Assembly (NCBI GenBank): GCA_035276685.1
Contig: DATELK010000095.1
Span: 34,361 to 98,360, forward strand
From: JACVRN01 sp035276685
GTDB lineage: Bacteria; Acidobacteriota; Blastocatellia; Pyrinomonadales; Pyrinomonadaceae
Direction of reading: 5' to 3'
DNA: 64,000 nt
The notes under the pieces were generated by a model. It ran no database searches, was not told where the DNA came from, and saw nothing but the letters and a program-made list of their open reading frames with translations. Below, piece by piece: positions 1 through 7,667 of this stretch. The position numbers were made by a program, and so were the translations under genes. Each line of letters starts with the position of its first letter. Position 1 is the stretch's first letter.

Positions 1-1677
1 CGCGCTGTAATCATCGGCGTCCAGAAACCTGCCCTCTCCCTTGCCGTCTCCATTCTCAGTAAACAGTCCGGGCGCGGCTTTCAGGACGGGAACGCTTCCG
101 CGTGAAGGGAAGCCGTCGGAGCTTGTCACTATAACATTGGCGGTGCCCGCCTCTGTCTGAGCGGGATTGAGAAAGACAACCTGTGTGGGCGAGACGAAGA
201 GAAGCTGCGCGGCACGACCGTTGACGGACACTCTTGTCCCGCAAAGCTCTGTCGGAAAATTTCGCTGCGCGTCCCTGCGTGCCTGCTCCGTGCAGAGCGA
301 GAGGTTTGTGCCGAGCGCTACAGATTGGCTGTCGGGAGCTATGGCCTTTGTGGCGGAAGGCTCGTTGCCGAAGGAGGCGTAGTTCAGGACTCTAAGCTCT
401 CCGAATGCAGGGCGCGCAAGGGGGCTCGCCACGTAAATCTCAGAGTTGTTCTGATTCTCGCTCTCTGTGACGCTGCCGGAGATGACGCGCGGAAAGTTGA
501 AGGCGAGCGTCGCGCCGTCGTCGCTCAAAGACGTGATGACGTTTAGCTGGCGGTTGGAGCCAGTGAAGCCGTCCGCCGCCGTGGGCGAAGTGGTGACGCG
601 CGTGAACTGGGCCAGCGGAATGTCGTATAGATAGACTTCTATGCTGCGGTCGTTGTTGGCCAGCGCTCCTGTCGTCGCCAGGGGGCGGCGCGTGGCGAAG
701 GCTATGCGATGGCCGTCGCCGCTTATAGTCGGGTCGAGCGGCACGTCCTGCGGCGTAGACGCGGGCAGAACGCTGTTGGAGGGAAGCGACGTTATGCGGC
801 GCGTCACGTTGTTGCGCCCGTCGAAGAGAAAGACCTGGCTCGTGTTAGGCGCAGTGTCGCCTTGATAAACGACTCGCGTTCCGTCATCGCTGATGGCGCG
901 GCCCATAGTGAGAGAGAGATTAGAGACGCCCTGTGCAAGCACGCTTATGGCTCCACCCGCGCGCGGCTGTCTGACGAGGTCTCGCGTGCTGCCCCCTCCC
1001 GCGCTTGAGTCTCTGACGTAGGCGACGTGTGAGCCGTCGCCGCTAATCTTGGCAGAGGTCGCGCCTGCCGTGCCGGAAGTGTCTGTCAGTTGCGTGAAGA
1101 GAGACGTGGTCGTGTCGAAGATAAAGATTTCAGAGTTGGCGTCAGCGTTACCGCCCGTCAGGTTACGGTTTGAAGAGAAGGCCGCGTAGCGACCGTCGTC
1201 CGAAAGCGAGGGAAGAAAATTCCCCTGCTGCGGCCTGTGCTCAAGGTCAGAGGCGGTCGTGTCCGTGATTTGATGAAGGGCGGAGCCGTCGAAGTAGAAG
1301 ATTTCGGAGTTGAAGTCGGGGTTTGTGCCGAGCGGGTTATCTGCGGCGGCGAAGACCGCGCGCGAGCCGTCCTGCGAGAGCCCAGGCGAGGGAGCGCGCG
1401 AGCGGGAAAGCTGCGTGAACGAGGGAGCTTCAATGCTAATGTCGGCTCGCACCGCGCGGAAAAAGTCTGCGGCTGAAGTCCCTTCGAGTTTTTCGGTCGT
1501 CTCGAAAGCCACGCGGCGACCGTCGCCGCTCAGGCTCGGGCTGAGATTAAGAGCCAACTCGGAGCTTTGAGTGATGCGTCGCAGGCCTGCGTTCTGTGAC
1601 GAGGCCCGCCATAGACTCGTGAGACAAAGCGCCCCGGCTACGAAGAGAAACGACAGGACTGTTCTGATGCGCGGCAA
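1..1677 (-). CDS. Secreted TolB-like propeller protein with TIGR03437-type C-terminal domain (partial)
   Basis: The frame is open from about 1833 to the left edge, so the 3' end lies outside the window. I place the start at TTG 1677: a GGAGG lies 7 nt upstream and the product begins MPRIRTVLSF followed by a hydrophobic signal segment. ATGs at 1827 and 1833 are in frame but lack a good ribosome site. The middle holds repeated PD40/WD40-like blades (SEIFYFDGS, SEIFIFDT, IEVYLYD, each with SDDG or SGDG turns). The last visible part reads VLNYASFGN, VALGTNLS and LLFVSPTQVVF, matching the acidobacterial TIGR03437 domain. It is probably an exported propeller protein; its ligand is unknown. Confidence 0.72.
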   Translation of the reverse strand, partial: MPRIRTVLSFLFVAGALCLTSLWRASSQNAGLRRITQSSELALNLSPSLSGDGRRVAFETTEKLEGTSAADFFRAVRADISIEAPSFTQLSRSRAPSPGLSQDGSRAVFAAADNPLGTNPDFNSEIFYFDGSALHQITDTTASDLEHRPQQGNFLPSLSDDGRYAAFSSNRNLTGGNADANSEIFIFDTTTSLFTQLTDTSGTAGATSAKISGDGSHVAYVRDSSAGGGSTRDLVRQPRAGGAISVLAQGVSNLSLTMGRAISDDGTRVVYQGDTAPNTSQVFLFDGRNNVTRRITSLPSNSVLPASTPQDVPLDPTISGDGHRIAFATRRPLATTGALANNDRSIEVYLYDIPLAQFTRVTTSPTAADGFTGSNRQLNVITSLSDDGATLAFNFPRVISGSVTESENQNNSEIYVASPLARPAFGELRVLNYASFGNEPSATKAIAPDSQSVALGTNLSLCTEQARRDAQRNFPTELCGTRVSVNGRAAQLLFVSPTQVVFLNPAQTEAGTANVIVTSSDGFPSRGSVPVLKAAPGLFTENGDGKGEGRFLDADDYSA

Positions 1678-1878
1678 AGTTAGCGCCTCCGTTCCGGCCT
1701 GATAAGCCTGATAGAACGCGTGCAGAAGAGCTAAGCTGTGTGGATTGAAAAGAGGCGCAGGGCGCGTAAGATGAGGTGACGGGTTAACGCGCGCTTTCCA
1801 GAACAGGCGAGATAATACAGAAAACATTTTCATCCTGGCAAGGAAGAAAAGACAGAGGTAATGATTTAGTTCGGAGAG

Positions 1879-1974
1879 ACAGGTCAGTACCGCCTGCGGT
1901 AGCGGGCGGGTCTAACATACATTGTGACTCTGGTCTAACTAATACCCGCCCGCTACCGCAGGCGGTACTGTCCT
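1879..1974. repeat. REP-like palindromic repeat, copy 1
   Basis: The arms at 1885-1911 and 1944-1970 are perfect 27-bp reverse complements built on CCGCCTGCGGTAGCGGGCGG, with a 32-nt spacer. The same unit occurs at 22152, 30979 (interrupted) and 63937. It fills the gap between the divergent genes at 1677 and 2030. Confidence 0.9.
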
Positions 1975-2029
1975 GCTTTCACTTTTGCCTTTGTGGTCTG
2001 GTACTTTAGGCCGGAAGGGGAGGCTGTTG

Positions 2030-2929
2030 ATGAAGATTGTGGTGAGCGGGGCTTCGGGGCTGGTTGGCTCGGCCGTGGCCGGTAATCTCTCTTCGAGGGG
2101 CGCGAAGGTTCTTCAGCTTGTGCGGGAGACGCCGCGTGATGCTGACCGAGAGATACTGTGGAATCCGTCCGAAGGGATTAAGGACGCCGCGAAGCTCGAA
2201 GGCGTGGATGCAGTCATACATCTGGCGGGCGAGCCTATTGCCGAAGGCCGATGGACGGATGAGAAGAAGCGGCGCATAAGAGAGAGCCGCGTGCGCGGGA
2301 CACGAGTTTTGTCGGAAGCTCTCGGGAAGCTTGAGCGCAAGCCTTCCGTGCTTTTGTCCGCCTCCGCCGTAGGCTACTACGGCTCGCGCGGCTCTGAGAT
2401 GCTGACGGAAGAGAGCGCGCCGGGCGACGATTTTCTGGCTCGCGTCTGCCGCGAATGGGAAGAGTCAACAGGGCCAGCCGCAGAGGCAGGCATACGCGTC
2501 GTCATGATGCGCTTCGGCGTGATACTGAGTCGAGAAGGCGGCGCGCTTGCCAAGATGCTCACGCCTTTCAAGTTTGGCGTAGGAGGCCGCCTAGGCTCGG
2601 GCGAGCAGTACATGAGCTGGATTTCGCTCGAAGACGTGGTGGGCGTGATAGATTTCCTGCTTGAGAAAAGCTCTTTGAGCGGCCCTGTCAACACAGTGGC
2701 CCCGAACCCCGTCACCAACAGGGAATTCACGGAAGCACTTGGCGACGCGCTCTCGCGTCCGACCATTTTCCCCGTCCCGAAGTTCGTCATGCGCGCGGCC
2801 TTCGGCGAGATGGCGGACATGGCTCTTCTGGCAAGCCAGAGAGCGGAACCGGCGCGACTGAAATCCTCAGGCTACGCTTTCAAGCACGCGGAGCTGAAAG
2901 CAGCGCTAAGGGATATTCTGAAGAAGTGA
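2030..2929 (+). CDS. TIGR01777 family SDR epimerase (YfcH/SDR39U1-like)
   Basis: The 299-residue product begins MKIVVSGASGLVGSAVAG, a Rossmann NAD(P)-binding motif of extended short-chain dehydrogenases. It has the family features DAVIHLAGEPIAEGRW, SASAVGYYGSRG and the C-terminal DUF1731-like part. I chose ATG 2030 because GGGGAGG lies 6 nt upstream and the Rossmann strand starts at once; an upstream in-frame start adds 15 unlikely residues. Substrate is unknown in this family. It converges on the methyltransferase gene that ends at 2949. Confidence 0.88.
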   Translation: MKIVVSGASGLVGSAVAGNLSSRGAKVLQLVRETPRDADREILWNPSEGIKDAAKLEGVDAVIHLAGEPIAEGRWTDEKKRRIRESRVRGTRVLSEALGKLERKPSVLLSASAVGYYGSRGSEMLTEESAPGDDFLARVCREWEESTGPAAEAGIRVVMMRFGVILSREGGALAKMLTPFKFGVGGRLGSGEQYMSWISLEDVVGVIDFLLEKSSLSGPVNTVAPNPVTNREFTEALGDALSRPTIFPVPKFVMRAAFGEMADMALLASQRAEPARLKSSGYAFKHAELKAALRDILKK

Positions 2930-2948
2930 CATTCTTAAAAAGTAATTT

Positions 2949-4844
2949 CTAATCGCCCGCGACCCCGGCCTCTCTGCGAGCGCCGAAGTCTTCGAGCGCG
3001 TCGAAGACCTCAAGCGCGTAGCGAACGTTGCCGAAGGGAGCCGAGACCTGTACGCCCTGAATCTGGTCTCGCACCTCCATTAAAGACTCGCGCGCAATCT
3101 TCAAGCCTTCGTCGCGCGCCGCGTCCTTTCCTTTCTCGGAAGCCACGCGCATGCGCTCCATAATCGAAGGCGTGACTCGAACGCCCGGCACCTCGTTGTG
3201 CAGGAACTCAGCGTTGCGGAAAGAGACGAGCGGCCAGATGCCAGCGACAATGGGAATGCGAACGTGCTCTATGCGCTTGAGGAACTCGCGTAGCTGCTCT
3301 GTGTCGAAGACGGGCTGCGTGATGGCGTACTGCGCGCCCGCCTCCACCTTCCACTCGAAGCGCTTTATCTCTTCGTCCAGATTGAGCGCGCCGGGGTTGA
3401 CGCCGACGCCTATGCAGAAGGATGTCGGCCGCCCTATGGGGTTGTTGCCAAGGTCAAGCCCGTGGTTCAGCTTGTTGACCATGTTCGTCAAGCCGATTGA
3501 GTCTATGTCGAAGACGGCCGTGGCATCCGGGTACGGCCCCATCTTGGGCGGGTCGCCCGTAATCAGAAGAAGATTGTGAATCCCCAGAGCAGCCGCCCCA
3601 AGAAGGTCACTCATCATGCCGAGCAGATTTCGGTCGCGGCAGCAGTAATGAAGGACAGCCTCTATGCCTATGTCGCGCTCTACAAGCACGGCCGTAGCCT
3701 GAGCGCTCATGCGCGTCTGCGCGCGTGGGCCGTCAGGAATGTTGACGGCATCCACGCCCGCTTCCTTCAAAAGCCGTATGGAGTCCAGAGTCTTAGCCGC
3801 GTCGCAGCCCTTCGGCGGCAGCACTTCGACAGAGGTGACGAACTCTCCGAAGGTAATCTTGCGCGACCAGCGCGAGCGCTCTTCGGGCGCGACGACCTGT
3901 ATGTCCGAGGGCGTCAGCTCGTCTATGCGCCGGGCCTCAGATTCCTTGACGACGACGCGCTGCTTGCGAGGGCTCGCCGCCCGCACGGCGTCCGAGATGA
4001 GCTTGATGTGAGCGGGCGTCGTGCCGCAGCAGCCGCCTATGAACTTCGCACCGCTCTGTATAAAGCGGCGCGCGAACTTTGCCATGTACTCGGGCGAGCA
4101 CATGTAGAACTGTCTGCCCTGCACGTCGCGCGGGAGTCCGGCGTTCGGCTGCACGGACAGCTTCTTCTCCGTCACGCCGCGCATCTTCTCTATCGCGGCG
4201 AGAAGCGTTGCCGGGCCGACGCTGCAATTAACGCCTATGACCTCCGCGCCCCATTCATCCAGACGAGTCGTGAAGACTTCGGGCGTGGTGCCGAAGGAGG
4301 TGTTGCCGTCGGGAAGGATGGTCATCTGGGCTATGATGGGAAGGTCGCAAAGCTCCCTGACGGCGCGTATGGCTTGGCGCATCTCGGAGATGTCCGAGAA
4401 GGTCTCAAGGATGAAGAGGTCTACGCCGCCGTCCAGCAGCGCCGAGACCTGCGCCTTGAACATCTCCTTAGCCTCTTCAAAAGAGGTAGGCCCGTAAGGC
4501 TCTATGCGAAGGCCAAGGGGGCCAACGGCACCGGCTACGAAGGCGCGCTCGCCCGCAGCCTCTTTGGCTATCTTGGCGGCCGCCACGTTGATGAGCCTGA
4601 GACTCCCTTCGAGCCCGTACTGTTGCAGCTTGTGCGCCGTCGCGCCGAAGGTATTGGTCTCTATGATGTCCGCGCCCGCGCGTATGTACTCCTGGTGGAC
4701 TTCGCGCACGAGGTCTGGGTTCGTCAGGTTCAGCTCGTCGTAGGAGCGGTTGATGTAGATGCCCTTTTCATAGAGCATCGTTCCCATAGCGCCGTCAAAG
4801 ACGCTCAGCTCGTCGGATTCAAGAAGTTCTCTGAAGGTTCTCAT
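2949..4844 (-). CDS. Bifunctional homocysteine S-methyltransferase / 5,10-methylenetetrahydrofolate reductase
   Basis: A 631-residue fusion. Residues about 1-300 form a homocysteine methyltransferase domain with zinc-binding cysteines in GVNCSVGP (C207) and GGCCGT (C272, C273). Residues about 330-600 form a MetF-like FAD-dependent reductase (EVLPPKG, LLLITGDPPKMG, QYAITQPVFD). The fusion would make 5-methyl-THF and use a methyl donor to convert homocysteine to methionine in the cytosol. The domain order matches known bifunctional proteins such as Bacillus YitJ. The start has no clear Shine-Dalgarno; a terminator-like hairpin lies just upstream, and a promoter is seen at 5014-5042, suggesting leader control. 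Confidence 0.93.
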   Translation of the reverse strand: MRTFRELLESDELSVFDGAMGTMLYEKGIYINRSYDELNLTNPDLVREVHQEYIRAGADIIETNTFGATAHKLQQYGLEGSLRLINVAAAKIAKEAAGERAFVAGAVGPLGLRIEPYGPTSFEEAKEMFKAQVSALLDGGVDLFILETFSDISEMRQAIRAVRELCDLPIIAQMTILPDGNTSFGTTPEVFTTRLDEWGAEVIGVNCSVGPATLLAAIEKMRGVTEKKLSVQPNAGLPRDVQGRQFYMCSPEYMAKFARRFIQSGAKFIGGCCGTTPAHIKLISDAVRAASPRKQRVVVKESEARRIDELTPSDIQVVAPEERSRWSRKITFGEFVTSVEVLPPKGCDAAKTLDSIRLLKEAGVDAVNIPDGPRAQTRMSAQATAVLVERDIGIEAVLHYCCRDRNLLGMMSDLLGAAALGIHNLLLITGDPPKMGPYPDATAVFDIDSIGLTNMVNKLNHGLDLGNNPIGRPTSFCIGVGVNPGALNLDEEIKRFEWKVEAGAQYAITQPVFDTEQLREFLKRIEHVRIPIVAGIWPLVSFRNAEFLHNEVPGVRVTPSIMERMRVASEKGKDAARDEGLKIARESLMEVRDQIQGVQVSAPFGNVRYALEVFDALEDFGARREAGVAGD

Positions 4845-4857
4845 TTATCTAAAAGAA

Positions 4858-4888
4858 GAAGTCCCGCGCCAAGCCAGCACGGGACTTC
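4858..4888 (-). terminator. Terminator-like hairpin in leader of the methionine gene (candidate attenuator)
   Basis: On the minus strand GAAGTCCCG pairs with CGGGACTTC (9 bp, 13-nt loop), followed by TTCTTCTTTT, ending about 7 nt before the start codon. An overlapping alternative hairpin (4884-4903, ACTTCA/TGAAGT) would use the same left arm, so the two are mutually exclusive. This is the shape of an attenuator or riboswitch expression platform. It could also be a plain terminator for mutM. Confidence 0.55.
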
Positions 4889-5013
4889 AATGGAAGCTGA
4901 AGTGTACGGGGCCTCGGAAAGCTTTTGAAATCCTAAGGCCAGGCCGAGCTGTTTAGCGGATTATTTTTCGTGGCCGCAAGTTGCCTTAACTCACCACGTT
5001 TTCACTCACGCCG

Positions 5014-5042
5014 CTTATACGCCGCAAAAGCCCAACTGTCAA
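5014..5042 (-). promoter_or_regulatory. Sigma-70 promoter for the homocysteine methyltransferase/MTHFR gene
   Basis: On the minus strand TTGACA (5042-5037), a 17-bp spacer and TATAAG (5019-5014) form a near-consensus promoter. Transcription from about 5007 gives a leader of roughly 160 nt before the start codon at 4844. Confidence 0.65.
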
Positions 5043-5073
5043 GCTGTAATTGTTAACCGCGAGGCCGTGGCCG

Positions 5074-5907
5074 CTAGCTGCGCTGGCAGCGCGGGCAGAA
5101 GTAGGTAGAGCGCCCGCCGTGGCTGATGCGTTGAATCTTCGCACTGCATTTAAGACAAGGCTCGCCCTCTCGGTCATAGACTCGCCAGCGCCCCTCTATG
5201 CCGCCTCCGAAATAGCTCCCGTCAATATTCTCAGGGTCAACCTTGCGCCGCGAGCCGTGCCTGATGGCTTCTTCAAGGACGTGGCGAATGGCCCTGTGCA
5301 GCGCGGGCACGCGCCGCGCGGAAAGTTCGCGGGCCGACTGGAAAGGATTCGTGCGGGCGAGGAACATGGCCTCCGCCGCGTAGATGTTACCGAGCCCCGT
5401 CACCCTTCGCTGGTCAATCAGCGTCTCTTTCAAGGTGCGGCGCGAGCGCTGCAACGCGTCTCGAAGATAAAGGTCTGTGAACTCATCAGAGAATGGCTCT
5501 GGTGCAAGAGAGCTAAGCTCCTTCGCCTGTGATAGCTCATGTGCGCGCACAAGCTTCATCATGGCGAAGTGGCGCTGGTCAGTGAAGGCGAGCATCCGTC
5601 CATCGTCAAGATGAAAGAGCGCGTGCGTGTGCTTGCGAAGCTCAGAGCCTCGGGGCAGAAGCAGGAAGCTTCCGGTCATTCTAAGATGCGTGATGAGCAC
5701 GAGCGAAGACGAGAGATGAATCAGAACGTGCTTGCCGCGCCGCGCTACCTGCTCAACGCGACGGCCCTTGAGCAGCCTCTTGAACTCTTCTGGCGTGGTC
5801 GAGGGCGCAAGCCCCGGTCGCAGCAGGCTCGCTCGAAGGATGCGCCTGTCCTGTAAAAGCCTGCCGAGCGCACGCGCGACTAATTCGACTTCCGGAAGCT
5901 CAGGCAT
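5074..5907 (-). CDS. mutM: Formamidopyrimidine-DNA glycosylase
   Basis: A 277-residue base-excision repair enzyme that removes 8-oxoguanine and formamidopyrimidines and cleaves the abasic site. It starts MPELPEVE, so proline 2 becomes the catalytic N-terminal amine after Met removal; that fixes the start at 5907 although the frame extends 16 codons further. The C-terminus has the zinc finger CLKCSAKI...CPRCQ. Length is normal. It is followed by the promoter and leader of the methionine gene, so the two need not be cotranscribed. Confidence 0.95.
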   Translation of the reverse strand: MPELPEVELVARALGRLLQDRRILRASLLRPGLAPSTTPEEFKRLLKGRRVEQVARRGKHVLIHLSSSLVLITHLRMTGSFLLLPRGSELRKHTHALFHLDDGRMLAFTDQRHFAMMKLVRAHELSQAKELSSLAPEPFSDEFTDLYLRDALQRSRRTLKETLIDQRRVTGLGNIYAAEAMFLARTNPFQSARELSARRVPALHRAIRHVLEEAIRHGSRRKVDPENIDGSYFGGGIEGRWRVYDREGEPCLKCSAKIQRISHGGRSTYFCPRCQRS

Positions 5908-5962
5908 TATGAAAAGAGAAGGCGGGCGGTTGGAAGCCAATCTGTGAGAGAGCACAGGCGGC

Positions 5963-6046
5963 TCATTTTTTGAGAGACTTCCTGACGGAGAAGATGAGCA
6001 TTATTCCTACTAAAATCAGAAATCCTGAAAACAGCGCCTCAGCCAT
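5963..6046 (-). CDS. 27-residue single-pass membrane peptide
   Basis: A short frame reading MAEALFSGFLILVGIMLIFS then VRKSLKK and TGA. It has a strong AAGGAG 8 nt before the ATG, one hydrophobic helix and a positive C-terminus, so N-out/C-in topology is likely. It resembles small subunits such as KdpF only in size. Function is not recognised. It lies just upstream of mutM on the same strand. Confidence 0.45.
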   Translation of the reverse strand: MAEALFSGFLILVGIMLIFSVRKSLKK

Positions 6047-6184
6047 GAACGGCTCTCCTTAAAATTAGCTTGCTAAAATCACGCGGGGCATAAAAAGAAC
6101 CCTGAGCCTAAACTCCCGAGCCGAAGCCGCCACGGATTAGGCCCCCGCCTGCTTTACGATTATAAGAGCCGTCTGACCGGCTCG

Positions 6185-6341
6185 CTAAATGTACCTGAGC
6201 AGCACCAGGATGATAACTATCAGCAGCACCAGCCCCAGCAATCCGCTCGGATAATAACCCCAGCCTCGACTGTACGGCCAGCTTGGAACTGCCCCCAGCA
6301 AAAGCAGAATCAGTACGATTATCAGAATTGTGCCTAACACG
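6185..6341 (-). pseudogene. DUF3309-like small membrane protein gene with a frameshift
   Basis: The gene starts GTG at 6341 with AAGGAGGAG upstream and reads MLGTILIIVLILLL. After a 5-T run (plus strand A5 at 6300-6304) the frame shifts. Dropping one T restores a normal DUF3309 protein of 51 residues: ...GAVPSWPYSRGWGYYPSG and a second hydrophobic segment ending LLRYI. As given, the frame is broken. This could be a real loss, a sequencing error in the homopolymer, or slippage. Confidence 0.7.
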
Positions 6342-6465
6342 TCAGCTTCTCCTCCTTCAAAAAAGAGTCGAACCCTGTTTTCTGCCTGCGCCTAAAGGGT
6401 AAGCGCGCCGCAACTCTTAGTCAATAGAAATTAAGTCAGGCGCTCTGATTTGACGGGCAGTTGCT

Positions 6466-6487
6466 GCTTGCAAAATATTTTGCAAGC
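6466..6487. promoter_or_regulatory. 22-bp perfect palindrome, possible operator
   Basis: GCTTGCAAAATATTTTGCAAGC is perfectly self-complementary with no spacer. It lies in the 239-bp gap between the stop of the propeller gene (6581) and the DUF3309 gene start (6341), both on the minus strand. That suits a dimeric repressor site upstream of the small genes. No regulator is adjacent. Confidence 0.35.
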
Positions 6488-6580
6488 ACTCCGTACCTGC
6501 TGACCTTTCGACGGCGCAAGAGAAGTTAAGCGTGACGCCTCTATACGATGAACCTTCCGTATCTCTGTGGCGGCCCGCGA

Positions 6581-7510
6581 TTATACGCCTTGCTTCAAGT
6601 TGAGGGAATTATCTGTCCCAGTCCACGCGATCATCTCCCCGCTTAGCGCAGGGCCGAGGTCGCTGGTGTTGCTCGTGTCGGTCTCTTTTCCGGTGAAGCT
6701 CTGTCCCTGATCCGTTGAATACATGGTATTCAAGTAACCGCTTGAGTCGCTGCCTGTCCAACCCAGTATCAAGTTGCTGCCGCTCACGGTCAGGGCAGGC
6801 CCGTTCGTGGAATCGCTCGTCTCATGCGTGTTGACCAGCCCGCTGAAATTCGAGCCGTCCGATGAGCGCATCAAGTAGATGTATGGCGACGCATAATCAG
6901 TACCACCGGCGCTGCCTCCGGTAAGAGCGTCAGCCGGAGCAGTAATGATGTCGTTGACGATATTGCCTGCCGAGTCTTTCACGTAGGGCAGTCCCGTCCA
7001 CGCAATGTAAAGGTAATCGTCGTCCGCCGCCAAAGCCGGTGAGGTATGACTTTGTTGATCGTAGTTCGAATCTACCTCAAGCGTCACTATATTTGAAGGG
7101 ATGTTGTTGACGATTTGCGCGACATTCAATTGGCTGTTGGTACCTGTCCACGCGATGTATAGGACATCCTTAAACACCGCCAAAGCAGGGCCGCTCGTGG
7201 AATGGGCCGACTCGTTAATAACCTCCTGGACTGGAAACGTCTTCAAATCCGAAGTCTGCATCACGTTCAAGGAGCTTTTCGAGTCGGTTCCGACCCACGC
7301 AATGTATAAAACCTCTCCGAGCACGGCGAGCGCAGGTGCCGAAGCCGATTTCTGGCTGCTCGTAGTCTGAACCCCCCAATTCTGGCCATAGTCAGACGAG
7401 GAGCTGAGGTTCAGGTAGCTCTTCGTGTCAGTCCAGCCAAGAATCAGTTCTGAATTTAATTGCACCAGGGCAGGCCCTAAATAGCTTTTCTGGGATAACG
7501 TCACTTGCAT
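6581..7510 (-). CDS. Repeat propeller protein (BNR/sialidase-like or lectin-like), no signal peptide
   Basis: A 309-residue protein made almost only of about six degenerate repeats of the form xGPALAV...YIAWTGTDS..LNV. This is typical of multi-bladed propellers annotated as exo-alpha-sialidases, and similar to some carbohydrate-binding propeller lectins. There is no signal peptide: the first repeat starts near residue 10. AAAGGAGGAC precedes the ATG at 7510. Base composition is lower in GC than its neighbours. No catalytic sialidase residues can be assigned, so a binding role is as likely as an enzyme. Confidence 0.65.
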   Translation of the reverse strand: MQVTLSQKSYLGPALVQLNSELILGWTDTKSYLNLSSSSDYGQNWGVQTTSSQKSASAPALAVLGEVLYIAWVGTDSKSSLNVMQTSDLKTFPVQEVINESAHSTSGPALAVFKDVLYIAWTGTNSQLNVAQIVNNIPSNIVTLEVDSNYDQQSHTSPALAADDDYLYIAWTGLPYVKDSAGNIVNDIITAPADALTGGSAGGTDYASPYIYLMRSSDGSNFSGLVNTHETSDSTNGPALTVSGSNLILGWTGSDSSGYLNTMYSTDQGQSFTGKETDTSNTSDLGPALSGEMIAWTGTDNSLNLKQGV

Positions 7511-7667
7511 GTCGTTTGTCCTCCTTTTCAGGCTATACAGTTTTATCGGTAAAGACGGAGTTCTGAGGTTTAGCTGTTGCGAGGTCTACCTGTTACGGGG
7601 CCGATAGTAGCAGAATCCCTTGCGAAGTAGCAATGAAAGGCTAGGGCTCTGTGGCTCGCCGTGTGAC

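Noticed and set aside
3576..4928. 450-residue open frame on the plus strand opposite the MTHFR fusion gene
   Set aside because: It is a shadow of a clearly coding opposite-strand gene in GC-rich DNA: no domain, no ribosome site and arginine/alanine-rich composition.
4845..5007. Known SAM, THF or cobalamin riboswitch
   Set aside because: Conserved core words of these classes were not found by eye; only the attenuator-like shape is supported.
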